From: Streptomyces cellostaticus
GTDB taxonomy: Bacteria; Actinomycetota; Actinomycetes; Streptomycetales; Streptomycetaceae
Reading direction: 5' to 3'
DNA length: 32,330 nucleotides
Assembly (NCBI RefSeq): GCF_001513965.1
Contig: NZ_KQ948029.1
Location: forward strand, 1-32,330
Numbering within the stretch: the first letter of the stretch is position 1; each line of letters starts with the position of its first letter. Position numbers and translations under genes: made by a program. The notes under the pieces were generated by a model. It did no database searches. It saw nothing but the letters and a program-made list of their open reading frames with translations, and was not told where the DNA came from. This document shows positions 1 through 8,992 of the stretch, piece after piece.

Positions 1-20
1 CGCGGCGCCGCCGGGGAGAC

Positions 21-180
21 CTCCACGGCGTCCCGATCCAGATCACCGGCCCTGCCCCACCTCATGCTCCGGCGTCGTGTCCGCCGCCACTCCCGCCGAC
101 GGAGAGCCCTCCACGGCGTCCCGGTTCAGGACACCGGGCCTTGCCCGCACCGTCTGTTCCGGCGTGGTGCCCGCCGCCGC
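21..180. repeat. Two imperfect ~70-bp direct repeats, period ~88 bp
   Basis: Copies lie at about 21-90 and 109-180. Both begin CTCCACGGCGTCCCG and share the later blocks CACCGG, TGCCC, TCCGGCGT and CCGCCGCC, with scattered substitutions and a 2-bp length change. Read on the minus strand they give similar peptides containing TTPE and NRDAVE or DRDAVE. This could be the tail of a repeat-containing or decayed gene rather than a regulatory element. Confidence 0.6.
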
Positions 181-212
181 CGGCCAGCGGCGAGACCGGT
201 TCGGGTGCGCGC

Positions 213-345
213 GCTCGTGCCCGACGAGGCCGACCGGCCGCCGTGCCGGGGCTGGGGCTCGTGCCCGACCAAGCCGACCGACCGCGCGCCTGGGCCGGGG
301 CTCCCGCCCGCCGAGGTCGGCCGGCCGCCGTGCCCGGCCCGCGGC
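213..345. repeat. Three imperfect ~44-bp direct repeats
   Basis: Units start near 213, 257 and 300. The first two share GCTCGTGCCCGAC followed by a GCCGACCG block. The third is more diverged (GCTCCCGCCCGCCGAGG). All three continue into CCGNNCGCCNTGCC-like sequence. The array is low-complexity and sits inside the gene-free left edge, and no function is apparent. Confidence 0.5.
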
Positions 346-678
346 CCGTGCCGTCACCCCGGTCCAGTGTCTGCGGCCGCGCGGCGGTGCTTCTCCGCCA
401 CGCGAGCGGGTCCGGGCGGTGAGGGGAATGTGACGGCAGGACCTTGCCGTCGGCCTCCTCGTGTTCGGGCCGGCGGCTCGACCGTGGCTCGTGCCGGGCC
501 GTGGTGTGCCACTGGTCGTACTCCACCGGGCCACGTGCCCGGCCCTACGGGTATTCCGACGAGGCACGAGCCGCTCCGGCGAAAGTGGCCGATGAGCCGA
601 GTTCGGCCGCAACGGCGGCACGCTCCGTGAGAACACGGGCACCGCCGTGCCCCAGGAGGCTGAGGCAGGAGTTCCCGT

Positions 679-831
679 ATGACCGTGACCTTGACCGCCG
701 GCAGCGACGGAAGTCAGCGAGGCGACGGGATCTCCGGGCAGCGGCAGCGAAATCGACACCTCCGAGTTCGCTGCTCGCGGCCCCCTCGCCGACGTCCCCG
801 TTCTCTCGCCGCCGCGGCCGGCACCCCCTGA
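679..831 (+). CDS. Possible 50-aa ORF upstream of metK (doubtful)
   Basis: An ATG at 679 follows an AGGAG (667-671) by 7 bases, and the frame runs 50 codons to a TGA at 831. The first ten or so codons (MTVTLTAGSDGS) have normal Streptomyces third-position bias, but the rest does not and becomes Arg-rich. The next frame reads more protein-like from about 743, so this may be the 5' remnant of a frameshifted gene rather than a live small protein. It ends 71 bp before metK, so translation here could also act on the metK leader. I recognise no homologue. Confidence 0.2.
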   Translation: MTVTLTAGSDGSQRGDGISGQRQRNRHLRVRCSRPPRRRPRSLAAAAGTP

Positions 832-902
832 CGCGCCGCCACCCCCCAGCCGTTCCCCCGCCCGACCGGCCGCCGTACCCCCTACAAGGAACCTGGAGAG
901 CC

Positions 903-2111
903 ATGTCCCGCCGCCTGTTCACCTCGGAGTCCGTGACCGAGGGTCACCCCGACAAGATCGCCGACCAGATCAGCGACGTCATCCTGGACGCGCTGCTGCG
1001 CGAGGACCCGGCGTCCCGCGTCGCCGTCGAGACGCTCATCACCACCGGCCAGGTGCACGTGGCGGGCGAGGTCACGACCACGGCGTACGCGGACATCCCG
1101 GCCCTGGTGCGCGACAAGATCCTCGAGATCGGCTACGACTCCTCGAAGAAGGGCTTCGACGGCGCCTCCTGCGGCGTCTCGATCTCCATCGGCGCGCAGT
1201 CCCCGGACATCGCGCAGGGCGTCGACACCGCGTACGAGAAGCGGGTCGAGGGTGACGACGACGAGCTGGACAAGCAGGGCGCGGGCGACCAGGGCCTGAT
1301 GTTCGGCTACGCCAGCGACGAGACCCCGAACCTGATGCCGCTGCCGGTCGAGCTGGCCCACCGCCTCTCGCGCCGCCTGGCCGAGGTCCGCAGGGACGGC
1401 ACCGTCCCCTACCTGCGCCCGGACGGCAAGACCCAGGTCACCATCGAGTACCAGGGCAGCCGCCCGGTCCGCCTCGACACGGTCGTGGTCTCCTCGCAGC
1501 ACGCGAGCGACATCGACCTGGGCTCGCTGCTCACGCCCGACATCCAGGAGCATGTCGTGCAGTACGTCCTCGACAAGCTCGCGGAGGACGGCATCAAGCT
1601 GGAGACCGAGGGTTACCGGCTGCTGGTCAACCCGACCGGCCGGTTCGAGATCGGCGGTCCGATGGGCGACGCCGGCCTGACCGGCCGCAAGATCATCATC
1701 GACACCTACGGCGGCATGGCCCGCCATGGCGGCGGCGCCTTCTCCGGCAAGGACCCGTCCAAGGTGGACCGTTCGGCCGCGTACGCGATGCGCTGGGTCG
1801 CCAAGAACGTCGTGGCGGCGGGCCTGGCCTCCCGCTGTGAGGTTCAGGTCGCCTACGCCATCGGCAAGGCCGAGCCGGTCGGCCTGTTCGTCGAGACCTT
1901 CGGCACCGCGACCGTTCCGCAGGCCGACATCGAGCGGGCCATCTCCGAGGTCTTCGACCTGCGCCCGGCCGCCATCATCCGCGACCTCGACCTGCTCCGC
2001 CCGATCTACTCCCAGACTGCCGCCTACGGCCACTTCGGCCGCGAACTGCCCGACTTCACCTGGGAGAAGACCGACCGCGCCGAGCGGCTCAAGGCCGCGG
2101 CCGGACTCTGA
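903..2111 (+). CDS. metK: S-adenosylmethionine synthetase (methionine adenosyltransferase)
   Basis: The 402-aa protein makes S-adenosylmethionine from methionine and ATP in the cytoplasm. The N-terminal GHPDK motif is at residues 14-18. GAGDQG followed by MFGYA and the glycine-rich GGGAFSGKDPSKVDRS segment are both present, and the length is normal for the bacterial family. The frame is open far upstream, but the ATG at 903 is chosen because MSRRLFTSESVTEGHPDK is the family's standard N terminus and GGAG lies at 895-898. It is the first gene of a five-gene methyl-cycle operon; adoK follows after 90 bp. Its place beside macrolide sugar-methylation genes suggests a dedicated copy supplying SAM to the pathway, but the sequence cannot show whether the genome holds a second metK. 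Confidence 0.97.
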   Translation: MSRRLFTSESVTEGHPDKIADQISDVILDALLREDPASRVAVETLITTGQVHVAGEVTTTAYADIPALVRDKILEIGYDSSKKGFDGASCGVSISIGAQSPDIAQGVDTAYEKRVEGDDDELDKQGAGDQGLMFGYASDETPNLMPLPVELAHRLSRRLAEVRRDGTVPYLRPDGKTQVTIEYQGSRPVRLDTVVVSSQHASDIDLGSLLTPDIQEHVVQYVLDKLAEDGIKLETEGYRLLVNPTGRFEIGGPMGDAGLTGRKIIIDTYGGMARHGGGAFSGKDPSKVDRSAAYAMRWVAKNVVAAGLASRCEVQVAYAIGKAEPVGLFVETFGTATVPQADIERAISEVFDLRPAAIIRDLDLLRPIYSQTAAYGHFGRELPDFTWEKTDRAERLKAAAGL

Positions 2112-2201
2112 CCCGCCCTCACCAACCGACGACCGGCCCCAGACCGGCCGGCCGGCCGAACGGCCTCTGCCTCGGCCCACGCACCCAACGGGAGTGCTCA
2201 C

Positions 2202-3221
2202 GTGCGTATCGCGGTGTCCGGCTCGATCGCCACGGACCATCTGACGGTGTTTCCCGGGAGGTTCACGGACCAGCTGATCCCCGGTCAACTGGACCATGTC
2301 TCCCTGTCGTTCCTCGTCGACGACCTCGAAGTACGGCACGGCGGCGTCGCCGCCAACATCGCCTTCGGGCTCGGCGGCCTCGGCCTCAGACCGCTCCTGA
2401 TCGGTGCGGTCGGCACCGACTTCGGGCCGTACGAGGTCTGGCTCAAAGACCACGGCGTCGACACCGGCGGCGTCCTGGTCTCCGACGAACGGCAGACCGC
2501 CCGGTTCATGTGCACCACCGACCAGGACGCCAACCAGATCGCCGCGTTCTACACGGGCGCCATGGCCGAGGCGCGCGACATCGACCTGGCGGCCCTGGTC
2601 GGGGACTCCTCGGCCGACCGCGGCGCCCGGCCGGACCTGGTCCTGATCGCGCCCAACGATCCCGAGGCGATGGTCCGCCACACCCGGCAGTGCCGGGAGC
2701 TCGGCATCCCGTTCGCCGCCGACCCCTCGCAGCAGCTCGCCCGCCTCGACGGCGCGCAGGTGCGAGACCTGGTGGACGGCGCCCGCTGGCTCTTCACCAA
2801 CGAGTACGAGGCCGCCCTGCTGCTCGAACGCACCGGCTGGACCCAGGACGAGGTGCTCGACCGGGTCGGCACCTGGATCATCACGCTCGGCGAGCACGGC
2901 GCTCGCGCCGAACGCGCGGACGGCACCTCCCTCCACGTCCCCGCCGTGCCCGACGTCCCGGTCGCCGATCCGACCGGCGTCGGCGACGCGTTCCGGGCCG
3001 GCTTCCTCGCCGCCACCGTCCGGGGCCTGCCCCTGACGGCCGCGGCCCGGCTCGGCTGTGCGGTCGCGGCCGAGGTGATCCGCACCGTCGGATCCCAGAC
3101 GTACGAGGCCACCCCCGGCCGGCTCCTCGCCAACCTCACGGCCGCGTACGGCCCCGATGCCACCGCGGAGATCGCACCCCACCTGGGGGCGGTCGCGCGC
3201 GAGGGCGGCGACGCCTCGTGA
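2202..3221 (+). CDS. adoK: Adenosine kinase (PfkB/ribokinase family)
   Basis: This 339-aa PfkB-family sugar kinase most resembles actinobacterial adenosine kinase (mycobacterial AdoK type). Matching blocks include the N-terminal AVSGSIATDHL, SLSFLVDDL, the ATP- and substrate-site GGVAANIAF, ANDPEAM, FAADPSQQLARL and the PfkB signature DPTGVGDAFRAGF, with catalytic Asp262. It phosphorylates adenosine to AMP. In this operon that pulls the reversible SAH hydrolase reaction forward by removing its product. The start is a GTG at 2202 preceded by GGGAG (2190-2194). The stop overlaps the metH start by 4 bp (GTGA), which implies translational coupling. A generic sugar kinase is the alternative, but the operon and the AdoK-like N terminus argue against it. 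Confidence 0.93.
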   Translation: MRIAVSGSIATDHLTVFPGRFTDQLIPGQLDHVSLSFLVDDLEVRHGGVAANIAFGLGGLGLRPLLIGAVGTDFGPYEVWLKDHGVDTGGVLVSDERQTARFMCTTDQDANQIAAFYTGAMAEARDIDLAALVGDSSADRGARPDLVLIAPNDPEAMVRHTRQCRELGIPFAADPSQQLARLDGAQVRDLVDGARWLFTNEYEAALLLERTGWTQDEVLDRVGTWIITLGEHGARAERADGTSLHVPAVPDVPVADPTGVGDAFRAGFLAATVRGLPLTAAARLGCAVAAEVIRTVGSQTYEATPGRLLANLTAAYGPDATAEIAPHLGAVAREGGDAS

Positions 3222-6200
3222 CGGCGGTGCCCGAAACCCTCAGGGAGGCACTCGCCACCCGGGTGGTGGTGGCGGACGGCGCGATGGGCACGATGCTCCA
3301 GGCGCAGGACCCGAGTCTGGACGATTTCGAGCAGCTGGAGGGCTGTAACGAGATCCTCAACGTCACCCGGCCGGACATCGTGCGGTCGGTGCACGAGGCG
3401 TACTTCGCGGTCGGTGTCGACTGCGTGGAGACGAATACGTTCGGCGCCAACCACGCCTCCCTGGGCGAGTACGACATCGCGCACCGGATCTTCGAGCTGT
3501 CGGAGGCGGGTGTGCGGATCGCCCGCGAGGTGGCCGATGAGTTCACCGCCTCGACGGGTCAGCAGCGCTGGGTGCTGGGCTCGATGGGGCCGGGCACGAA
3601 GCTGCCCACCCTCGGCCACGTCCCGTACACCACGCTGCGCGACGCCTACCAGCAGAACGCGGAGGGCATGATCGCCGGTGGCGCGGACGCGCTGCTGGTG
3701 GAGACGACGCAGGACCTGCTCCAGACCAAGGCGGCGATCCTGGGCGCCCGGCGTGCCCTGGAGGCGGCCGGGGCGGATCTGCCGGTGATCTGCTCGGTGA
3801 CCGTGGAGACGACCGGCACCATGCTGCTCGGCTCCGAGATCGGCGCGGCGTTGACGGCGCTGGAGCCGCTGGGCATCGACATGATCGGCCTGAACTGCGC
3901 CACCGGTCCGGCCGAGATGAGCGAGCACCTGCGCTACCTGGCCCGGCACTCCCGCATCCCGCTTTCCTGCATGCCGAACGCCGGTCTGCCGGTGCTGGGC
4001 AAGGACGGGGCGCACTATCCGCTGTCGCCCGGGGAGCTGGCGGACGCGCAGGAGACGTTCGTCTCCGACTACGGGCTGTCGCTGGTGGGCGGCTGCTGCG
4101 GTACGACGCCGGAGCATCTGCGGCAGGTCGTGGAGCGGGTCCGTGGCACGCAGCCCACGTTGCGTGATCCGCAGCCCGAGCCCGGGGCGGCGTCGTTGTA
4201 CCAGACGGTGCCGTTCCGCCAGGACACCTCGTACATGGCGATCGGTGAGCGCACCAACGCCAACGGGTCGAAGAAGTTCCGCGAGGCCATGCTGGAGGGT
4301 CGCTGGGACGACTGTGTGGAGATGGCCCGCGACCAGATCCGCGAGGGCGCGCACATGCTCGACCTGTGCGTGGACTACGTCGGCCGCGACGGCGTCGCCG
4401 ACATGCACGAGCTGGCCGGCCGTTTCGCCACCGCCTCCACGCTGCCGATCGTGCTGGACTCGACCGAGGTCGACGTCATCCAGGCCGGGTTGGAGAAGCT
4501 GGGCGGCCGCGCGGTCATCAACTCCGTCAACTACGAGGACGGCGACAGCCCCGACTCCCGCTTCGCCAAGGTCACCGAGCTCGCCCAGGAGCACGGGGCG
4601 GCGCTGATCGCGCTGACCATCGACGAGGAGGGGCAGGCCCGCACCCCGGAGAAGAAGGTGGAGATCGCCGAACGGCTGATCGCAGACCTGACCGGGAACT
4701 GGGGGATCCACGAGTCGGACATCCTCATCGACACGCTCACGTTCACGATCTGCACCGGGCAGGAGGAGTCCCGCAAGGACGGTATCGCCACCATCGACGC
4801 GATCCGCGAGCTGAAGCGCCGGCATCCGGACGTGCAGACGACGCTGGGCCTGTCCAACATCTCCTTCGGCCTCAACCCGGCCGCCCGCATCCTCCTCAAC
4901 TCCGTCTTCCTGGACGAGTGCGTCAAGGCGGGCCTGGACTCGGCGATCGTGCACGCCTCCAAGATCCTGCCCATCGCCCGCTTCGACGAGGAGCAGGTGC
5001 AGACCGCCCTCGACCTGATCTACGACCGTCGCCGCGAGGGCTACGACCCCCTCCAGAAGCTCATGCAGCTTTTCGAGGGCGCCACCGCGAAGTCCCTGAA
5101 GGCCGGCAAGGCCGAGGAACTGGCCGCGCTGCCGCTCGAGGAGCGCCTCAAGCGCCGCATCATCGACGGCGAGAAGAACGGCCTGCAGCAGGACCTGGAC
5201 GAGGCCCTGCAGGAACGCAAGGCGCTGGACATCGTCAACGACACCCTGCTGGAGGGCATGAAGGTCGTCGGCGAGCTGTTCGGCTCCGGCCAGATGCAGC
5301 TGCCGTTCGTCCTCCAGTCCGCCGAGGTCATGAAGAACGCGGTCGCCCACCTCGAACCGCACATGGAGAAGTCGGACGCCGAGGGCAAGGGCACCATCGT
5401 GCTGGCCACCGTGCGCGGTGACGTGCACGACATCGGCAAGAACCTCGTGGACATCATCCTGTCCAACAACGGCTACAACGTGGTCAACCTCGGCATCAAG
5501 CAGCCCGTCTCCGCGATCCTGGAGGCGGCCGAGGAGCACAAGGCCGATGTGATCGGCATGTCGGGGCTGCTGGTGAAGTCCACGGTGATCATGAAGGAGA
5601 ACCTGGAGGAGCTCAACCAGCGCAAGCTGGCGGCGACCTACCCGGTGATCCTCGGCGGCGCCGCCCTCACCCGCGCCTACGTCGAACAGGACCTGCACGA
5701 GATCTACGAGGGCGAGGTCCGCTACGCCCGCGACGCCTTCGAGGGCCTGCGCCTGATGGACGCCCTGATCGCGGTCAAGCGCGGAGTGCCCGGAGCCACC
5801 CTGCCCGAGCTGAAGCAACGCCGCGTACCACGGCGGGAACTGACCGTCGAGGAACCCGAGGACGTCGGCCGCTCGGACGTCGCCACCGACAACCCCGTGC
5901 CGGCCCCACCGTTCTGGGGCACCCGTGTCATCAAGGGCATCCAGCTCAAGGAGTACGCGTCCTGGCTGGACGAGGGTGCCCTGTTCAAGGGCCAGTGGGG
6001 GCTCAAGGGTGACAGCATCGAGAGCGAGGGCCGGCCGCGGCTGCGGATGTGGCTCGACCGGCTGCGGACGGAGAACCTGCTCGAAGCAGCCGTGGTCCAC
6101 GGCTACTTTCCTTGTGTGTCCAAGGGCGACGACCTGATCATCCTGGACGAGACAGGCAGCGAGCGGACCCGCTTCACCTTCCCCCGCCAGCGCCGCGGCC

Positions 6201-6670
6201 GCCGGCTGTGCCTGGCCGACTTCTTCCGCCCGGAGGAGTCGGGGGAGACGGACGTGGTCGGGCTCCAGGTGGTCACCGTGGGCTCGAGGATCGGTGAGGC
6301 CACGGCCGAGCTGTTCGCCTCCGACTCCTACCGCGACTACCTCGAACTGCACGGCCTGTCCGTGCAGTTGGCCGAGGCGCTCGCCGAGTACTGGCACGCC
6401 CGCGTCCGCGGCGAACTCGGCATCGACGGCAGCGATCCGTCGGCGATGGAAGGCATGTTCCGCACGGAGTACCAGGGCTGCCGCTACTCGCTCGGCTACC
6501 CGGCCTGCCCCGACCTGGAGGACCGCGCCAAGATCGCGCAGCTCCTCGGACCGGAGCGGATCGGCGTCCACCTGTCGGAGGAGTTCCAGCTCCACCCCGA
6601 GCAGTCCACCGACGCCATCGTCGTCCACCACCCCGAGGCCAGCTACTTCAACGCCGGAGGCCGCGCATGA
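3218..6670 (+). CDS. metH: Cobalamin-dependent methionine synthase
   Basis: The 1150-aa protein transfers the methyl group of 5-methyltetrahydrofolate through cobalamin to homocysteine, regenerating methionine. Four modules are visible. The homocysteine domain (about 1-320) has zinc ligands Cys227 in LNCATGP and Cys293-Cys294 in GGCCGTTPEH. A pterin-binding barrel follows (about 340-640). The cobalamin module has GDVHDIGKN, with the cobalt ligand His737. The C-terminal SAM-binding reactivation domain has RYSLGYPACPD from residue 1089. All key residues are intact. The frame is open upstream, but the GTG at 3218 that overlaps the adoK stop gives the normal N terminus. The gene overlaps metF by 4 bp (ATGA). 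Having the B12-dependent enzyme rather than MetE means the cassette depends on cobalamin. Confidence 0.98.
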   Translation: MTAVPETLREALATRVVVADGAMGTMLQAQDPSLDDFEQLEGCNEILNVTRPDIVRSVHEAYFAVGVDCVETNTFGANHASLGEYDIAHRIFELSEAGVRIAREVADEFTASTGQQRWVLGSMGPGTKLPTLGHVPYTTLRDAYQQNAEGMIAGGADALLVETTQDLLQTKAAILGARRALEAAGADLPVICSVTVETTGTMLLGSEIGAALTALEPLGIDMIGLNCATGPAEMSEHLRYLARHSRIPLSCMPNAGLPVLGKDGAHYPLSPGELADAQETFVSDYGLSLVGGCCGTTPEHLRQVVERVRGTQPTLRDPQPEPGAASLYQTVPFRQDTSYMAIGERTNANGSKKFREAMLEGRWDDCVEMARDQIREGAHMLDLCVDYVGRDGVADMHELAGRFATASTLPIVLDSTEVDVIQAGLEKLGGRAVINSVNYEDGDSPDSRFAKVTELAQEHGAALIALTIDEEGQARTPEKKVEIAERLIADLTGNWGIHESDILIDTLTFTICTGQEESRKDGIATIDAIRELKRRHPDVQTTLGLSNISFGLNPAARILLNSVFLDECVKAGLDSAIVHASKILPIARFDEEQVQTALDLIYDRRREGYDPLQKLMQLFEGATAKSLKAGKAEELAALPLEERLKRRIIDGEKNGLQQDLDEALQERKALDIVNDTLLEGMKVVGELFGSGQMQLPFVLQSAEVMKNAVAHLEPHMEKSDAEGKGTIVLATVRGDVHDIGKNLVDIILSNNGYNVVNLGIKQPVSAILEAAEEHKADVIGMSGLLVKSTVIMKENLEELNQRKLAATYPVILGGAALTRAYVEQDLHEIYEGEVRYARDAFEGLRLMDALIAVKRGVPGATLPELKQRRVPRRELTVEEPEDVGRSDVATDNPVPAPPFWGTRVIKGIQLKEYASWLDEGALFKGQWGLKGDSIESEGRPRLRMWLDRLRTENLLEAAVVHGYFPCVSKGDDLIILDETGSERTRFTFPRQRRGRRLCLADFFRPEESGETDVVGLQVVTVGSRIGEATAELFASDSYRDYLELHGLSVQLAEALAEYWHARVRGELGIDGSDPSAMEGMFRTEYQGCRYSLGYPACPDLEDRAKIAQLLGPERIGVHLSEEFQLHPEQSTDAIVVHHPEASYFNAGGRA

Positions 6671-7527
6671 CGACGTTCTCCTTCGAGTTCTTCCCGCCGA
6701 AGACGGCCACGGGCGAGCAGGCTCTGTGGCAGGCCGTCCGCCGCATCGAACCGCTCGCTCCCGACTTCGTGTCCGTCACCTACGGTGCGGGAGGCTCCTC
6801 ACGGGAGCGCACCATCGAGGTCACCAAACGGATCGTGTCCGAGACGACGCTGCGCCCGGTGGCGCACCTGACGGCCGTCGGGCACTCGGTGGCCGAACTG
6901 CGCCGCATCATCGGCCAGTACGCGGACGCCGGAGTGCGCGACGTGCTCGTGCTGCGCGGCGACCCGCCCGGCGACCCCAAGGGGCCGTGGGAGCCGCACC
7001 CGGATGGCTTCACCCACGCGTACCAACTGGTCGAACTCGTGCGATCCCTGGGGGAGTTCACCATCGGGGTGGCGGCGTTCCCGGAGCAGCACCCGCGCTC
7101 GCCCGACTGGGACAGCGACATCCGGCACTTCGTGGCCAAGTGCCGCGCGGGCGCGGACTACGCCATCACCCAGATGTTCTTCGACGTGGAGGACTACGTG
7201 CGGCTGCGCGACCGGGTCGCGGCGGCGGGCTGCACGACGCCGATCATCCCGGAGATCATGCCGGCCACCGACGTCCGGCAGATCCGGCGCTTCGCCGAAC
7301 TCTCCGACGCCGCCTTCCCGGAGGATCTGGCCCACCGTCTCGAAGCCGCCCGCGAGCGGCCCGACGACGCATACCGGATCGGGGTCGACCACGCCACCGC
7401 CATGGCGGACCGGCTGCTCGCCGAGGGTGCCCCCGGCCTGCACTACATCACGCTCAACAAGTCCACAGCTGCGTTGGACATCCACCGCAACGTACTGAAC
7501 AGCACAAGGAGCCTTCATGCCCGCTGA
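6667..7527 (+). CDS. metF: 5,10-methylenetetrahydrofolate reductase
   Basis: The 286-aa FAD-dependent reductase makes 5-methyltetrahydrofolate, the methyl donor used by MetH just upstream. The bacterial MetF barrel is recognisable from FSFEFFPPK at the N terminus, SVTYGAGGSSRERT, VLVLRGDPPGD, the AFPEQHP substrate loop, ADYAITQMFFDVEDY and PEIMPATD. The length is typical of bacterial MetF without the eukaryotic regulatory domain. Translation starts at the ATG inside the metH stop (ATGA overlap). The last 11 bp overlap the start of ahcY, so metH, metF and ahcY are very likely translationally coupled. Confidence 0.96.
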   Translation: MTTFSFEFFPPKTATGEQALWQAVRRIEPLAPDFVSVTYGAGGSSRERTIEVTKRIVSETTLRPVAHLTAVGHSVAELRRIIGQYADAGVRDVLVLRGDPPGDPKGPWEPHPDGFTHAYQLVELVRSLGEFTIGVAAFPEQHPRSPDWDSDIRHFVAKCRAGADYAITQMFFDVEDYVRLRDRVAAAGCTTPIIPEIMPATDVRQIRRFAELSDAAFPEDLAHRLEAARERPDDAYRIGVDHATAMADRLLAEGAPGLHYITLNKSTAALDIHRNVLNSTRSLHAR

Positions 7528-8914
7528 GTTCACCGACTTCAAGGTCGCCGACCTCTCCCTGGCCGAGTTCGGCCGCAAGGAGATCACGCTGGCCGAGCAC
7601 GAGATGCCGGGCCTGATGGCGATCCGCAAGGAGTACGCCGACGCCCAGCCGCTGGCCGGGGCCCGCATCACCGGCTCGCTCCACATGACGGTCCAGACGG
7701 CCGTGCTCATCGAGACCCTGGTTGCCCTGGGCGCCGAGGTCCGCTGGGTGTCCTGCAACATCTTCTCCACCCAGGACCACGCCGCTGCCGCGATCGCCGC
7801 CGCCGGCATCCCGGTCTTCGCCTGGAAGGGCGAGACCCTGGAGGAGTACTGGTGGTGCACCGAGCAGGCGCTGACCTGGCCGGGTCACGCGGGCCCGAAC
7901 ATGATCCTGGACGACGGCGGTGACGCCACCCTCCTCGTCCACAAGGGCGTCGAGTACCAGAAGACGGGCGAGCTGCCGGAGGCGTCCAACGAGGAACTCG
8001 CCGTCGTCCGCGCGCTGCTGGAGAACAGCACCATCGACTGGTCGGCCCTCGCCGCGCAGATCCGTGGGGTGACGGAGGAGACCACGACGGGTGTGCACCG
8101 TCTGTACGAGATGCAGCGCGACGGCACTCTGCTGTTCCCCGCGATCAACGTGAACGACGCGGTGACGAAGTCGAAGTTCGACAACAAGTACGGCTGCCGG
8201 CACTCGCTGGTGGACGGCATCAACCGGGCCACGGACGTGCTGATCGGCGGCAAGACCGCGGTCGTGTGCGGCTACGGCGATGTCGGCAAGGGCTGTGCGG
8301 AGTCGCTGCGCGGCCAGGGCGCCCGGGTGATCGTCACCGAGATCGACCCGATCTGCGCGCTGCAGGCGGCGATGGACGGCTACCAGGTCACCACGCTCGA
8401 CGAGGTCGTCGAGACCGCCGACATCTTCATCACCACGACCGGCAACAAGGACATCATCATGGCCTCGGACATGGCCAGGATGAAGCACCAGGCGATCGTG
8501 GGGAACATCGGCCACTTCGACAACGAGATCGACATGGCCGGCCTGGCGAAGATCCCGGGGATCGTGAAGGACGAGGTCAAGCCGCAGGTCCACACCTGGA
8601 AGTTCTCCGACGGCAAGGTGATCATCGTGCTGTCCGAGGGCCGCCTGCTGAACCTCGGCAACGCCACCGGTCACCCGTCGTTCGTGATGTCCAACTCGTT
8701 CGCGGACCAGACGCTGGCCCAGATCGAGCTGTTCACCAAGCAGTCCGAGTACCCGGTCGGCGTGTACACGCTGCCCAAGCACCTGGACGAGAAGGTCGCC
8801 CGTCAGCACCTGGACGCGCTCGGCGTGAAGCTGACGACGCTGCGCCCGGAGCAGGCGGCGTACATCGGTGTCGCGGTCGAGGGCCCCTACAAGCCGGACC
8901 ACTACCGCTACTGA
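7517..8914 (+). CDS. ahcY: S-adenosylhomocysteine hydrolase
   Basis: The 465-aa NAD-dependent enzyme splits SAH, the by-product and inhibitor of SAM methyltransferases, into adenosine and homocysteine. Evidence includes GSLHMTVQTAVLIETL, the CNIFSTQDHAAAAI substrate region, the NAD-binding GYGDVGKG near residue 252, GNIGHFDNEID, HPSFVMSNSFADQ and the family's terminal KPDHYRY. The ATG at 7517 lies inside the 3' end of metF with a strong AAGGAG at 7506-7511. It is the last gene of the methyl-cycle operon. Its products feed AdoK (adenosine) and MetH (homocysteine), closing the cycle. Confidence 0.98.
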   Translation: MPAEFTDFKVADLSLAEFGRKEITLAEHEMPGLMAIRKEYADAQPLAGARITGSLHMTVQTAVLIETLVALGAEVRWVSCNIFSTQDHAAAAIAAAGIPVFAWKGETLEEYWWCTEQALTWPGHAGPNMILDDGGDATLLVHKGVEYQKTGELPEASNEELAVVRALLENSTIDWSALAAQIRGVTEETTTGVHRLYEMQRDGTLLFPAINVNDAVTKSKFDNKYGCRHSLVDGINRATDVLIGGKTAVVCGYGDVGKGCAESLRGQGARVIVTEIDPICALQAAMDGYQVTTLDEVVETADIFITTTGNKDIIMASDMARMKHQAIVGNIGHFDNEIDMAGLAKIPGIVKDEVKPQVHTWKFSDGKVIIVLSEGRLLNLGNATGHPSFVMSNSFADQTLAQIELFTKQSEYPVGVYTLPKHLDEKVARQHLDALGVKLTTLRPEQAAYIGVAVEGPYKPDHYRY

Positions 8915-8945
8915 CCACCGATCACCGGGCACTGCCGCATACGAG

Positions 8946-8974
8946 GCCGCCGGGGCGCATTGCGCCTCGGCGGC
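8946..8974. terminator. Bidirectional hairpin terminator after ahcY
   Basis: The arms GCCGCCG-G-GGCGC (8946-8958) and GCGCC-T-CGGCGGC (8962-8974) form a 13-bp stem with one G-U pair and a 3-base ATT loop. It sits between the convergent ahcY (+) and epimerase (-) genes. It probably ends both transcripts, although there is no long T tract. Confidence 0.8.
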
Positions 8975-8992
8975 TTACGGCGGCGCGGGCCG

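Larger units (their letters stand above)
1..902. other. Gene-free left edge with low-complexity repeats
   Basis: No protein in any frame of this stretch is one I recognise. Long open frames exist on both strands, but they are rich in Arg, Pro, Ala and Gly and look like the by-product of extreme GC content. The sequence carries two sets of imperfect direct repeats (21-180 and 213-345). It also has a short hairpin with GGGCAC/GTGCCC arms at 637-652 and one short frame with a good ribosome-binding site at 679. The promoter and leader of the metK operon should lie at the right end of this stretch. I saw no SAM- or SAH-riboswitch core that I could recognise. Confidence 0.6.

Noticed and set aside
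43..759. A 238-codon minus-strand frame across the left edge with repeated TTPE...RDAVE peptides
   Set aside because: The composition is Arg/Pro/Ala/Gly low complexity, and neighbouring frames on both strands are equally open. It lacks a ribosome-binding site and any family likeness, so it is listed only as repeats.
679..902. SAM- or SAH-sensing riboswitch before metK
   Set aside because: A riboswitch would make sense here, but I could not find the conserved core of SAM-I/IV or SAH elements by eye. An Infernal/Rfam search would settle it.
2549..6631. A 1360-codon open frame antisense to metH
   Set aside because: The plus strand encodes a complete MetH with all cofactor motifs; the antisense product has no recognisable domain and comes from GC-biased third positions.
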